From positions 74,500 to 138,499 of the forward strand of contig NZ_AZWQ01000020.1 in the NCBI RefSeq assembly GCF_000514815.1: a stretch of 64,000 nt of DNA, in the 5' to 3' direction. Under the pieces are notes generated by a model. That model saw nothing but the letters and a program-made list of their open reading frames with translations. It made no database searches and was not told the DNA's origin. Source of the stretch: Salinispora fenicalii. Lineage in GTDB: Bacteria; Actinomycetota; Actinomycetes; Mycobacteriales; Micromonosporaceae. Numbering within the stretch: the stretch's first letter is position 1; every line of letters begins with the position of its first letter. A program made the position numbers and the translations under genes. Positions 33,053-42,364 of the stretch are shown piece after piece.

Positions 33053-35731
33053 TCAGCCGGCGCCGAAGCAGACGAACGAGGCGGCGGTGGCGGTGCCGGC
33101 GTCCAAGCCAGCACCGAACTCCGCCTGCGCGCCGGCGAGGGCGAGCCCCGGTGTGTCGCCGGTGGCCAACCGTCGATGCATCTCCACCATCAGCTCCTGC
33201 GCTGCGGAGTCCAGCGCCGGCAGGACACTGGCCAGTACCGTCGCCGTTCCCAGTTGGAGAAGTGCGGTCGACAGCCCCATCAGCTCCTCGCCCGGGTGCA
33301 CTGCGGACAGCCCCACGTCGCAGGCGGAGAGCACCACCGTGCCGGGCGCGCAGGCGAGCCGTTCCAGGTCGTAGACGGTCAGCGGGCCATCGGCGAGGCG
33401 TACATGCGAGAACATGGGGTTGTCGGTGCGGAACGTGCCGTGTGCGGCGAGGTGGGCGAGGGGAGCGCCATCCAGCGCCGCGAGCGCTGCCTCGGCGGTC
33501 GCGTCGGGGCCGAGGAGCACCTTGACCGGCGCGAGTGTTCCCGCCAGCCGCTGTACCTCCGCTTCGGCATAGGCGAGGCCGGGGCCGGCGACCAGCACCG
33601 GGTTTCGCTGGTGGGACAGTGTGGTCGTCGCCGGGTGAGCGGCCTGGCGGCGGGCCGACGCGGTGAGCCACTCCGACGCTGACGGCACCACCGTGACCGG
33701 TCGCCCGGCACAGGTCGGCAGCAGGGCCCAGGGCATGGCGTGCAGTGCGCCGACCGGCACCAGGACCAGTCCGCCAGCGCCGAGCCACGGCTGGATCGCA
33801 CCGAAGATCATGTCGTCCAGCCGGTGCACCGCGAACCGGGCTGCGGTCGCCGCCGCCGCCCGGGAGTCATCGCTGCCGCGGCTGGTCAGGATGCGCCGCA
33901 GCGCGAACCGTAGTGCCTGAAGCTCGTCGGTGACGGCGGCGAGCGCACCCAGCGCCCGGGTGTGAAACCGGCCGCCGTGCACCACGACGATGTGTAGCGC
34001 TCCGTCGATGTCGATCAGCTCGACCAGCGTCTGGTCGGCCAGCTCCACCGCGATCCGGTCCAGCGATATCCCGCTCACCGCACTAGACTCGGTGCCGCTG
34101 GCCTGCCAGCTACGGGCTCGGATCCGTTCCTCGATTGTCCGCTGTCGACGCAGCAGGGTCGACCCCAACGCGGCACTTGCCTGGGTGGCTTCGTCGACGG
34201 TGCGGCGCAGCTCGGCCAGGTCGGCGGCGAGCCCGGCTTCGTCCGGCGGCCGGGCGGGGGGTAGCCGTAGCGCGGCGGCCCGCCACCGTTCACTCCAGCG
34301 TAGGACCGCCCGAGCCTGACCGCCCTGAACCGCGAGTCGAAGGCCGGTGCAGGCCAGTTCCAGGGCGTACGCCCCGGCCAACACCCGCAGCTCCGTGGCA
34401 CCGAGGGCTGCCTGGTAGCGGTCCAGCAGTGCCATTCCCGCGTTGAGCGCCCGGCGCGCCCCGGCGGTGTCGCCGGTGGCGATACGGCGGAGTGCCTCAG
34501 CATGCCAGGCGCGGGCCCGGAGCTGGGCCGGCCCGCGACGACTGGCGGCGCGGATGGCGCTCAACTCCCCGGCGATGGCTGCGGCCTTGGCGCGTTGCCC
34601 GGTGCGAAGCGCCCGGTCGAGGGCGACTCGGGCGGCGTAGAGGCGGGCGTCGAGTGCGGGAATCGGCCAGCTAGTCGCCGTCAGCGCACGTGCCACGGAG
34701 CGGGCCTGCCGCAGGTGCGCCGGCTCGTCCGGCGAGCTGGCCCGCAGCTTGACGTATCGGGAGAGCGCCGCCCAGGCCGGTCGGTTCTGTCGACTGAACA
34801 GGCGGTACGCGGCCTGTGCCTGCTTCGAGGCGGTCGGCAGGTCGGCCTCGGCCAACGCGACCTCGGCCAGCATCAGCCGGGCCTGCGCCTCGTAGAGCCC
34901 CATTCGGCTCGCCCGGGCCGCGTCCAGGGCGGCCTCGGCCGCCGCGCGAGCCTCCGGTAGGAGCCGGGCCCCCAGGAGTAGTTCGCCTCGATCCATCAGT
35001 GCGATCGCCGGGCGGGTGGTCTGGGCGAAGTACTGGTCGGCCAGGTCGTACCAGCGCAGTGCGCCAGGAATGTCACCCGCGCGGGATAGTACGAAGCCGA
35101 GGTTGTGGCGGACCTGGGCGAGGGCCAACTCCTGGTCGAGTTCCGCGTAGCCCTGCTCCGCGGCCCGCAGGTCAGCCTCGGCCTGGCGCAGGCTGCACCG
35201 GTAGGTGTGCAGCACCCCTCGGTTGGTGAGCGCACGCGCCTGCCACAGGCGGTCCCCGCCCCGTCGGAACGCGGCCAGGGCGTCGGTGTAGCCGGCCATC
35301 GCCTCATCGAAGCGGCCGAGGCGGTCGAGGATCAGCGCCCGCTGCATCTGTAGGCGTGCGGCGGGCAGCCCACGGAGGATCGGTGACGCGGCGTCGATCT
35401 CTCGTAGCGCCTGTTGCGGTTGGCCGGCCTCGGCCAAGACCAGCGCCAGGCTCATCCGGGCTTCGGCGGCGCGGACCGGGAGTTGGGCCGCCTCGGCCAC
35501 GCGGCGCGCCCGGCGCAGGTGGCGGAGCCCGTGATCTGCGTTGTGTTGTTCCCGTGCGGCGAGACCGAGTGCCCGCAGCGCCACTGTCTCTTGGTCGGGA
35601 TCCGCACCTGCACGGGCAGTGGCGAGCGCAGCATCGGCTAGCTCGGCGGCGCGAGCTGGGTCGGCGGTGACGAGGCGGAGCGCCCTGCCTGCTGGACTGT
35701 CGTCCATCTGGTCGGCGCTGCCCATCACCAA
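33053..35731 (-). CDS. TPR-CHAT caspase-like protease
   Basis: An 892-aa protein. Residues about 10-520 are TPR repeats ('RALGLAAREQHNADHGLRHLRRARRVAEAA' type helices). The C-terminal 330 residues are a CHAT domain with the caspase-type dyad: His764 in 'HLAAHGTF' and Cys804 in 'VVLSACDVG', followed by 'GEELMGLSTALLQLGT'. CHAT proteases are cytoplasmic and are usually held inactive until a partner or ligand binds the repeat region. It is divergent from a subtilase/sigma-factor operon. Substrate unknown. The start may be a later Met (codon 3 or 9). Confidence 0.85.
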   Translation of the reverse strand: MVMGSADQMDDSPAGRALRLVTADPARAAELADAALATARAGADPDQETVALRALGLAAREQHNADHGLRHLRRARRVAEAAQLPVRAAEARMSLALVLAEAGQPQQALREIDAASPILRGLPAARLQMQRALILDRLGRFDEAMAGYTDALAAFRRGGDRLWQARALTNRGVLHTYRCSLRQAEADLRAAEQGYAELDQELALAQVRHNLGFVLSRAGDIPGALRWYDLADQYFAQTTRPAIALMDRGELLLGARLLPEARAAAEAALDAARASRMGLYEAQARLMLAEVALAEADLPTASKQAQAAYRLFSRQNRPAWAALSRYVKLRASSPDEPAHLRQARSVARALTATSWPIPALDARLYAARVALDRALRTGQRAKAAAIAGELSAIRAASRRGPAQLRARAWHAEALRRIATGDTAGARRALNAGMALLDRYQAALGATELRVLAGAYALELACTGLRLAVQGGQARAVLRWSERWRAAALRLPPARPPDEAGLAADLAELRRTVDEATQASAALGSTLLRRQRTIEERIRARSWQASGTESSAVSGISLDRIAVELADQTLVELIDIDGALHIVVVHGGRFHTRALGALAAVTDELQALRFALRRILTSRGSDDSRAAAATAARFAVHRLDDMIFGAIQPWLGAGGLVLVPVGALHAMPWALLPTCAGRPVTVVPSASEWLTASARRQAAHPATTTLSHQRNPVLVAGPGLAYAEAEVQRLAGTLAPVKVLLGPDATAEAALAALDGAPLAHLAAHGTFRTDNPMFSHVRLADGPLTVYDLERLACAPGTVVLSACDVGLSAVHPGEELMGLSTALLQLGTATVLASVLPALDSAAQELMVEMHRRLATGDTPGLALAGAQAEFGAGLDAGTATAASFVCFGAG

Positions 35732-35956
35732 TGGATTTTGGCACAGCGGTGAACGACCGGAAAGCCGTGCGGTGAAGCTTCCACTTTGTTCACTGTGGCA
35801 ATCCCCAGCTCGGGTGGGTATCAGTCAAATTCCTGACTCAACCCGCTGCCCACGATTTGTATCAGCGCGCGGTACTCCACTCTCTCCTGTGCGAACACCC
35901 GCCTGTCGGTCCCCGGCTGGCGGCTGTGACCGAAGCCCCAACCGAAGGAGAACTGG
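35732..35956. promoter_or_regulatory. Divergent promoter region, CHAT gene / subtilase operon
   Basis: The 225 bp between two head-to-head genes. A short dyad AGTCA-N6-TGACT (around 35825-35840) and the pair GTGAAC...GTTCAC are visible. An autoregulatory site for the nearby sigma factor would be expected here; no -35/-10 pair is certain. Confidence 0.4.
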
Positions 35957-37135
35957 ATGCCTCCGTCCTCAGAACGCATGAACCGATACGCCGCCCGCCG
36001 TCGGGCGCGGCTGGAGCGCCTGCCAAAGCTCGCGCACACCGCTGTCGGCGGTAACGCCCGGGCATGGTACGTCGCCGACGAGCTGTTGGTCGTCGACGAC
36101 AGCCGCCGGGATGCCGAACGCTATCTCGGCCGTGCTCGGGCGGCGCAGCCTGGCTCCGGCGACGAGGAGCTGCTGCCGGGTCTGCGTCGCTACCGGGCAC
36201 CGGGGCTGGACGTGCCGGCTGCGGTACGCGAGCTGCGCTCGGGTCGTCCAGCCGGTAACCAGGTGGTCAGCCCCAACCACGTTTTCCTGTCCAGTCCGTT
36301 CAACCATGGCGGTCCATTCGGTCCGCCGGCGCCCGTCGCCGCGTCAACGTTCAAGATGCCGGCCGAAACCGATCGAGTCGCGGTATCCATCGTCGATACC
36401 GGCTTCTGGACCGATACCCCGCTTCCGGCCGGCTACCTCGCCGGGGACGGTGTGGAGGTGGAAACGGAGACCGATGTTGATGAGGATGGGCTGCTCGACG
36501 GCGACGTGGGGCACGCCAACTTCATCGGTGGTGTGATCGCGAGTCATACCGACCGTGCAGTAATGCGGGTAATTCGTACATTGGACACCTTCGGTGTCTG
36601 CACGGAGGACGAGCTGATCGCCTCCCTCGGCCGGCTGCACCCGGATACTAAGGTGATCAACCTTTCCCTCGGCGGGTTCACCGCCGACGGATCCGCACCG
36701 CTCGGCGTACGAGCGGCGTTGGAGCAGGCCCTGTCCGGGATCGACCGGGTGGTGGTCGCCGCCGCCGGCAACGACGGCAACCGCAGCGATCCGTTCTGGC
36801 CCGCCGCGTTCGCTGGTGCTGGTGAGTCGTGGAGTGATCAGGTCCTGGCAGTCGCCGCGCACGACGGCACCAGCCTCTGCTCCTGGAGTAACGCCGGATC
36901 GTGGGTCAGCGTGGTCGCACCGGGCGCGGACGTTCGTAGCACGTACATCGACCACGCGCTGTTCCCCGAGGGGTGGGCACAATGGAGCGGAACTTCGTTC
37001 GCCGCGCCACGAGTGGCTGCCGAACTCTCCACCCGCATCGACGCCGAGGTCGGCGCGGTAGCCGCTGCCAATCAGCTAATGGCCGACCTGAGGGCGGCCG
37101 ACCAGCGGTTTGGAGGCCACATCGGGCTGATCTGA
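35957..37135 (+). CDS. Intracellular S8 (subtilisin-like) serine protease
   Basis: A 392-aa subtilase with a complete active site: Asp147 in 'VSIVDTGF', His186 in 'GDVGHANFIGG', oxyanion Asn272 in 'AAAGNDGN' and Ser346 in 'WSGTSFAAPRVA'. There is no signal peptide, so it probably acts in the cytoplasm. The first 135 residues are a basic, unassigned N-terminal extension that could be an inhibitory prodomain or a partner-binding module. ATG 35957 has AAGGAG 7 nt upstream. It is followed 32 bp later by the sigma-factor gene. Confidence 0.88.
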   Translation: MPPSSERMNRYAARRRARLERLPKLAHTAVGGNARAWYVADELLVVDDSRRDAERYLGRARAAQPGSGDEELLPGLRRYRAPGLDVPAAVRELRSGRPAGNQVVSPNHVFLSSPFNHGGPFGPPAPVAASTFKMPAETDRVAVSIVDTGFWTDTPLPAGYLAGDGVEVETETDVDEDGLLDGDVGHANFIGGVIASHTDRAVMRVIRTLDTFGVCTEDELIASLGRLHPDTKVINLSLGGFTADGSAPLGVRAALEQALSGIDRVVVAAAGNDGNRSDPFWPAAFAGAGESWSDQVLAVAAHDGTSLCSWSNAGSWVSVVAPGADVRSTYIDHALFPEGWAQWSGTSFAAPRVAAELSTRIDAEVGAVAAANQLMADLRAADQRFGGHIGLI

Positions 37136-37167
37136 TGCGCTCAGGTAGCGCTGTACGATGCTTGTCT

Positions 37168-37731
37168 ATGAGCGACGACGACGCGGGTCGACTGGTGCGT
37201 GCTGCTGCCAATGGTGATCAGGCGGCGTGGGAAGCGCTGGTCGACCGGTACGCGCGGCTGGTGTACACGGTGGCGCGGGGATTCCGGCTCGACGATGCTG
37301 ACGTCGCGGATGTTAGCCAGGCGACCTGGTTGCGGCTCGTGGAAAATCTGGACAAGCTACGTGATCCTGGATCGGTAGGGGCGTGGCTTGCCACCACGGC
37401 ACGCCGAGAGGCCCTTGCCTTGCTGCGTAACCGGTGGGAGGTGCCGCTTCCGGAATTCACGAGGTCAGAGCCCATGGACGAGTCGCAGCCGGAGCCTTGG
37501 CAGCGGCTGGTCGCTGAGGAAACTGATGCGGAGCTGTGGCGTGCGTACCGTCAGTTGCCGATACGCTGTCAGAAGCTACTGCGGTTACTGGTGTTCGAGC
37601 CGGTGGGCAGCTATGCGATCGCTGCTGCAGCGCTCTCGGTGCCCATCGGCAGTCTTGGCCCTTCGCGTGCCCGGTGCCTGGCCGCGCTTCGGGCACTGCT
37701 GAATCAGCCAGCACCGCAGCGACGTACCTAG
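37168..37731 (+). CDS. ECF-type sigma-70 family RNA polymerase sigma factor
   Basis: A 187-aa sigma factor starting at ATG 37168 (MSDDDAGRLV). Region 2 is visible as 'WEALVDRYARLVYTVARGF' and 'DVADVSQATWLRLVENLDKL', and region 4 as 'SYAIAAAALSVPIGSLGPSRARCLAALRAL', the usual helix-turn-helix. A longer open frame upstream overlaps the subtilase and is not the start. No anti-sigma factor of the zinc type is adjacent. Position between a protease and a small protein suggests proteolytic or partner control of this sigma factor. Confidence 0.85.
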   Translation: MSDDDAGRLVRAAANGDQAAWEALVDRYARLVYTVARGFRLDDADVADVSQATWLRLVENLDKLRDPGSVGAWLATTARREALALLRNRWEVPLPEFTRSEPMDESQPEPWQRLVAEETDAELWRAYRQLPIRCQKLLRLLVFEPVGSYAIAAAALSVPIGSLGPSRARCLAALRALLNQPAPQRRT

Positions 37732-37746
37732 GGAGCGTGCGTACGC

Positions 37747-38208
37747 ATGAGTGACGACCGATTAACCACATCAGATGAGGAGCTGCTTGTCCGGCTAGGG
37801 AGCCTACTGGCTGAGGTCGATTCGGTTCCGGAGTCGGTACGCGCCGCCGCGGTCGCCAGCTACAGTTGGCGCTCGCCCGATTCCGAGCTCGCCAAGCTGG
37901 TGGAGAGCATGTCTGGGGCAGCCGAGGTCCGCGGCGACGAGGCGCGGCTGCTGACCTTTCGCGCAGATTCGATCACTATCGAGGTAGAGGTCATTCCCGT
38001 TCGTGATCAGCTCCGGATCGTCGGTCAGCTGGTGCCACCACAGCCGGCTCGGGTGCAGGTGGAACAGCCGGGTTCCGAATCGACCGTCGGTACCGACGCG
38101 GATGGTCTGGGGCGCTTCATGCTGGACGGCACCGCGCCGGGACCGGCTCGGTTGGTCTGCACCCTGGCTGACTCCGGTCCGGTCTGTACCGAATGGACCA
38201 CCTTGTAA
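37747..38208 (+). CDS. Small protein of unknown function in the CHAT/subtilase module
   Basis: A 153-aa protein 15 bp after the sigma-factor gene. The N-terminal half is helical and acidic ('DEELLVRLGSLLAEVDSVPESVRAAAVASY'), ending with 'YSWRSPDSELAKLVE'. The second half is beta-rich ('SITIEVEVIPVRDQLRIVGQLVPP', 'GRFMLDGTAPGPARLVC') like the small beta-sandwich regulatory domains of carboxypeptidases. There is no membrane segment. It may be a regulator of the sigma factor, but this is inferred from position only. Confidence 0.7.
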   Translation: MSDDRLTTSDEELLVRLGSLLAEVDSVPESVRAAAVASYSWRSPDSELAKLVESMSGAAEVRGDEARLLTFRADSITIEVEVIPVRDQLRIVGQLVPPQPARVQVEQPGSESTVGTDADGLGRFMLDGTAPGPARLVCTLADSGPVCTEWTTL

Positions 38209-38232
38209 TTCGGGTGGTCAGGTCGTAGCGAC

Positions 38233-38272
38233 GTCGGCACCGCCTTGCTCGGCGGACCAGGGCGGTGCCGAC
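38233..38272. terminator. Bidirectional terminator hairpin
   Basis: A perfect 12-bp inverted repeat (GTCGGCACCGCC and its complement) with a 16-nt loop lies between the convergent 153-aa gene and the LPMO gene. No T-run flanks it. Confidence 0.65.
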
Positions 38273-38306
38273 CGTCGCCGTTGACGGCCCGGGTGCGGTC
38301 CGTGGT

Positions 38307-39389
38307 TCAGGTGCTGCTGCAGGTCACAGTCGGCGACGTGTTCGGGCCGGTGAGGCTGGCGAGGAAGCCGAAGGTGGTCCTACTTCCCGGGTTCAGCGTG
38401 CCGTTGTAAGACGCATTGGTCACCGTCACCGTCGACCCCGAGTTGGTGTGCGTGCCATTCCAGAGCTGGGTTACTGACTGCCCACTGGGCCAACTCCAAC
38501 TCGCTGTCCATCCGCTCCAGGTGGTGGCGGTGTGGTTCATGATTTCGACCTCCCCCTGGAAGCCGTCTGGCCAGGCGTTGATCACCTTGTAGACCGCCAT
38601 GCAGTCGCCGCTGGGCGGCGGCGTGGTCGGGCTCGGTGGCGCAGTGGTCGGGCTTGGTGGCGGGAAGGTGCCACCGGGGCCGATGCCGGTCACCTCACCA
38701 TTGCCTCCGTCAAATGTGACGTCCGAGCAGCCGAAGAAGTTCTCCGGGCTGTCCGAACGGACCCAGCGGGAGTAGATGAGGTGTCGGCCACTCTTGTCGG
38801 CCGGCAGCGTTCCGGTGAAGTAGTAGTGCCCGTCGTTGGTGCCCGGACCGCCGCGCTGAGGTGGGTTGGTGACGGTCAGGAACGGTTGCTCCTCCAGGTC
38901 ACTCCAGGCCAGTGGACGGGTTGGGCTCCAGCTGTCCTTGGTGACATAGAAGTAGAACGTACCGGGATGGTGTGCCCAGTTGCTGTAGCGGAACTCCATG
39001 CTCTGGCCCGCGGTGAGGTGGGTCAGCGGCCAGTCGGTGCGGGCTAGGTCATAGCCGAGGAATCCGGAGTTTCCCCCGCTGCACAGCTGGCCGTCGGCTA
39101 TGAATCCGACGGTACGGCCGGCGGCGTCGGAGCGCAGCACACTGAACCAGTTGTAGAGCGAGTTCGCCCCACTCTGGTCCACCGCTGCCGAGCAGGCGGG
39201 GTTGTGCGGTTGGATTTCGCCGGTGGGGCTCAGCCCGTCCCGCCAGCAAAGGAAGGTACGGCTGCCGGGGACCATGGCGGCGCCGTGTGCCGCCGCCGGC
39301 TCCGACCTGGTGGTGAGCACCACGACGGCTGCGAGGAGAGTCATGGCCGCGGCGAGGAGTGCGGCTGTTCGGGCTCGGTAGGAGGACAC
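38307..39389 (-). CDS. Secreted AA10 lytic polysaccharide monooxygenase with CBM2
   Basis: A 360-aa secreted enzyme. I chose GTG 39389 because AGGAG is 6 nt upstream. The signal peptide ends 'SEPAAA', exposing His35 as the mature N-terminal residue of the copper histidine brace; the second brace His is in 'NWAHHPGTFYFYV'. The AA10 domain is followed by a Pro/Thr/Ser linker ('PPSPTTAPPSPTT') and a C-terminal CBM2 of about 100 residues bounded by two Cys. It oxidatively cleaves chitin or cellulose outside the cell. The CBM2 favours crystalline cellulose or chitin binding; which one cannot be told. Confidence 0.92.
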   Translation of the reverse strand: MSSYRARTAALLAAAMTLLAAVVVLTTRSEPAAAHGAAMVPGSRTFLCWRDGLSPTGEIQPHNPACSAAVDQSGANSLYNWFSVLRSDAAGRTVGFIADGQLCSGGNSGFLGYDLARTDWPLTHLTAGQSMEFRYSNWAHHPGTFYFYVTKDSWSPTRPLAWSDLEEQPFLTVTNPPQRGGPGTNDGHYYFTGTLPADKSGRHLIYSRWVRSDSPENFFGCSDVTFDGGNGEVTGIGPGGTFPPPSPTTAPPSPTTPPPSGDCMAVYKVINAWPDGFQGEVEIMNHTATTWSGWTASWSWPSGQSVTQLWNGTHTNSGSTVTVTNASYNGTLNPGSRTTFGFLASLTGPNTSPTVTCSST

Positions 39390-39713
39390 GGGATCTCCTG
39401 ACTCGCGGGGCACGCCCTACCACCCCGCGCGGGTGACGGATGCGGGGCGGCACCCAGCCGGCCCGCAGCGACGAGCGGTCACGGTGCAGGCGGCGTGCGC
39501 GGGAGTGTCGGGCACGCGAACCTGCGATCGGTCACTGGACCGATGCCCTCGCGTGGATGCCCGAACGGACGATGCGAAAGCCCTGCGTCGTCCGGCGTCG
39601 TCATCGCAACACGGTGAAGTGCTCGATCGCAATAGCCAGCAGCCAATGTCCTTTTCAATTGGCGCAGTTCACGGAATCGGTGGCGCGAAATCCGCGTGGC
39701 CGTGAGTGGTCGA
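39390..39713. promoter_or_regulatory. Intergenic region upstream of the LPMO gene
   Basis: The 324 bp hold no convincing gene. A perfect dyad ATCGGTC-ACTG-GACCGAT at 39527-39544 lies about 140 bp upstream of the LPMO start and is a candidate operator, perhaps for a sugar-responsive repressor. The MFS gene ends at the other side. Confidence 0.35.
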
Positions 39714-40958
39714 TCAGGGGCGCTGGGGGCGGGCCAGGGTGAGTGCGACGATGAGCGACAGTACGGCGGAGGCCGCGAGCACCGCTGCCATCGGTACGGC
39801 GCTGCCTTCCCCGCCCAGTCCGACCAGGGGCGCGGCGAGCGACCCGATCACTGACTGGAGGGCACCCATCAGCGCGGCCGCGGTCCCGGCGTGGTGCGCG
39901 TGCCGGTCGAGGGCGAGGGCCGTGCCGTTCGGCATCACCATGCCCAGCGACCCGATGAAGGCCAGTAGCGCGCCTATGAGGAGTAGCTGGCTGGTGGCGA
40001 TCGCGCCAGCCAGCACGCCAGCGGCGGCCACCGCACTCACCCCGAGGGTGCTGACCAGCAGGGTGCGGGGCGGGAACCGGTCCAGCAGGCGGACGTTGGC
40101 CTGCCCGACCGCGACGAAGGCCAACGCGTTGAGGCCGAACAGCAGACCGAATGTGCTCGCCGAGAGGTGAAACACGTCTTGGAAGACGAACGACGAACCG
40201 GAGATGTATGCGAACAGCCCGGCGAAGGCGAGCCCCTGGGTCAGCGTGTACCCCAGGTAGACCCGGTCGGTGAAGAGCTCGCGAAGCGACCGGATGGTGC
40301 CGTTGAGGCCGTCACGGCTGCGTCGATTCTCGGGCAAGGTCTCGGGCAACCGGGCCGCCACCACGGCGGTGAGCAGTGCGCCGACGACAGCGAGCAGGAC
40401 GAACAGGGTCCGCCACGATCCGAATCGCAACACCAGGCTGCCGACGGTCGGCGCGGCGATCGGGGCGAGACCGAAGACCAGGGTGAGCCGGGAGAAGTAC
40501 TTCGCTGCCGCCCGACCCGAGTACAGGTCGCGAACGACGGCACGGGTTACCACGGCGGCCATACCGCCGGCGAAGCCCTGGGCGAACCGCAGGACGGCGA
40601 ACGTCTGGGCGCTGGGCGCCACGGCGCAGGCCAGGGCGAGCAGGGTGTACGCCGCGAGGCCGATCAGCACCGGGCGGCGCCGGCCCCAGCGGTCGCTGAG
40701 CGGGCCGGTGACGAACTGCCCGAGGGCGAGCCCAACCAGGCAGGTGGTGAGGGAGAGCTGAATTTGGGCCTGACTCGCGTCCAGGTCACGGGCCATGGCG
40801 GGGAGCGCCGGCAGGTACATGTCGAGGGAGAGCGGGCCGATCGCGGTGATCGCCCCGAGGAGGAGCAGCAGACCGAGCCCGGTACCGATCCCCGCCGGCT
40901 GCGGCTGGCCGGCGGGAGTGGTTGTGGCGGGTGCGGTCGGTTGTGCGGTCTGCGTCAC
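39714..40958 (-). CDS. MFS drug-resistance transporter, Bcr/CflA type
   Basis: A 414-aa, 12-helix transporter of the Bcr/CflA subfamily: 'GPLSLDMYLPALPAMARDL' in helix 1, the family signature 'GPLSDRWGRRRPVLIG' between helices 2 and 3, and 'RFAQGFAGGMAAVVTRAVVRD'. These proton antiporters export chloramphenicol, bicyclomycin and similar compounds. It is divergent from a MarR regulator, the usual arrangement for substrate-induced efflux. Confidence 0.9.
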   Translation of the reverse strand: MTQTAQPTAPATTTPAGQPQPAGIGTGLGLLLLLGAITAIGPLSLDMYLPALPAMARDLDASQAQIQLSLTTCLVGLALGQFVTGPLSDRWGRRRPVLIGLAAYTLLALACAVAPSAQTFAVLRFAQGFAGGMAAVVTRAVVRDLYSGRAAAKYFSRLTLVFGLAPIAAPTVGSLVLRFGSWRTLFVLLAVVGALLTAVVAARLPETLPENRRSRDGLNGTIRSLRELFTDRVYLGYTLTQGLAFAGLFAYISGSSFVFQDVFHLSASTFGLLFGLNALAFVAVGQANVRLLDRFPPRTLLVSTLGVSAVAAAGVLAGAIATSQLLLIGALLAFIGSLGMVMPNGTALALDRHAHHAGTAAALMGALQSVIGSLAAPLVGLGGEGSAVPMAAVLAASAVLSLIVALTLARPQRP

Positions 40959-41039
40959 TTAGTTCCCCCGGGAGTCGCTTTTCAACCGGGTAAGCTTAGC
41001 TCTGTATCCAGAGTTTTTTCAGGTGAGGTGGGTGACACG

Positions 41040-41528
41040 GTGGCGACCGAGGACGTGACGGCACGGCCGGTGCCGTGCCTCGACCCCGCTTCAACGGCGG
41101 CGCTGGGCGCCGTCGTTGGCGACCTGCACCGCCGGCTGCGACGCGCGACGGCCCGGCACGCCAACTGCCTCCCCTTGCCGGAGGCCCAGGTCGAGCTGCT
41201 TCTGCTGGTCCGGGCCTACCCGGACATCAGCGTGAAGGATGCCGCCGGCCGCCTACACGCGGCACCCAACACGGTGAGCACCCTCGTGCGGGACCTGGTG
41301 GCCGCCGGACTGCTGCACCGCGAGTGCGCTCCGGCTGACCGCCGCACCGCCCGGCTCCGCCTCACCGACGCCGCCCGCGCTCGGATCGCCGACTACGAAC
41401 AGCAGCGCGCCGCCCTACTCGGCACCGCGGTGTCCCGGCTGTCGCCCGAGGCGCGCGCGGCGGTCGTGGCGGCCACCCCGTACCTGACCTGCCTGGCAGA
41501 TCTGCTGGACCCGGAGCCTTCTGGTTAA
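41040..41528 (+). CDS. MarR-family transcriptional regulator
   Basis: A 162-aa winged-helix regulator. The frame is open far upstream on this strand, but coding there lies antisense to the MFS gene; GTG 41040 (VATEDVTARPV) follows GAGGTGGGTG and gives the usual family length. The recognition helix region is 'DAAGRLHAAPNTVSTLVRDLVAAGLLHRE' and the wing is 'PADRRTARLRLTDAA'. It probably represses the divergent MFS gene from a site in the 81-bp gap and is released by the exported compound. Confidence 0.85.
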   Translation: MATEDVTARPVPCLDPASTAALGAVVGDLHRRLRRATARHANCLPLPEAQVELLLLVRAYPDISVKDAAGRLHAAPNTVSTLVRDLVAAGLLHRECAPADRRTARLRLTDAARARIADYEQQRAALLGTAVSRLSPEARAAVVAATPYLTCLADLLDPEPSG

Positions 41529-41536
41529 CTCCCCAC

Positions 41537-42364
41537 TCAGAGCTCGCCGTTGAGTTCGGCGTAGCCGCGGCGGGTAGCGATCAGCGCGGGACGGGCACCG
41601 AAGGGTGCCTCGGCGGCCACCCGTTCCGCTGGCGTCCCACCGGCATGGCCAGCCCGGATCCGCCAGGCCAGGTCGCTGAGCAGGCCGTGCTGGGCGTGCA
41701 CGAACTCGTGGTCAACCAGGTCGCCGTGTCCCGGTACCACCACGGTGGTCGAGGTCGTCATCCGCAGTAGCTCGGCCACCGCCTCCGGCCACCGCAACGG
41801 GTACGAATCCTCGAAGGCCGGCGGGCCGCTCTGCTCCACGAGGTCACCGGCGACGAGTACCTCCGCATCGGGTATGTGCACCACCAGATCCGCGGCGGTA
41901 TGCGCCCGCCCCAGGTGCCGCAGGATGACCGGGCGGCCACCCACGTCCAGCTCCTCCCGCTCGCCCACCGGATGGGTCGGCGCCAGTACGTCAGTGTTGA
42001 GTAGTTCCCCGGCGAGGTGGGGCTGCTCGTCGCGCATCTCCGCGTGCGCTTCCCGGCGCAGCCGGTCCGGGTCGCGTAGGGCGGCGGCGGCGAGCTGGTG
42101 CGCGTAGACCGGGCGGGGTGGATCGCCGGCCAGAGTGGCGTTGCCGAAACAGTGGTCGAAGTGGTGGTGCGTGTTCACCAGTACCCACGGGTACGGAGTG
42201 ACGGCCCGCGCCGCCCGGGCCAACTCCGCCGCCTGGCCGGCCGTGGAGAGGGTGTCCACGAGCAGGGCCGCGCCGTCGCCGACGAGCAGTGTCACGTTGA
42301 CCTGTAGCAGCGGCTCGCGTAGCACGTGCACCCGGTCGGCGACTTCGACGAAGCGGAGGGTCAT
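41537..42364 (-). CDS. Metallo-beta-lactamase-fold hydrolase
   Basis: A 275-aa MBL-fold enzyme with the metal motif HxHxDH as 'VNTHHHFDHCFGN', a third His in 'LRHLGRAHTAADLVVHI', the bridging Asp in 'VLVAGDLVEQ' and a final His in 'VVPGHGDLVDHE'. It is cytoplasmic. ATGA overlap with the thioesterase gene upstream indicates co-translation. The substrate (thioester, lactone or other ester) is unknown. Confidence 0.87.
   Translation of the reverse strand: MTLRFVEVADRVHVLREPLLQVNVTLLVGDGAALLVDTLSTAGQAAELARAARAVTPYPWVLVNTHHHFDHCFGNATLAGDPPRPVYAHQLAAAALRDPDRLRREAHAEMRDEQPHLAGELLNTDVLAPTHPVGEREELDVGGRPVILRHLGRAHTAADLVVHIPDAEVLVAGDLVEQSGPPAFEDSYPLRWPEAVAELLRMTTSTTVVVPGHGDLVDHEFVHAQHGLLSDLAWRIRAGHAGGTPAERVAAEAPFGARPALIATRRGYAELNGEL

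Noticed and set aside
40167..41039. Long upstream extension of the MarR gene
   Set aside because: It is antisense to the MFS gene, and the MarR fold is complete from GTG 41040.
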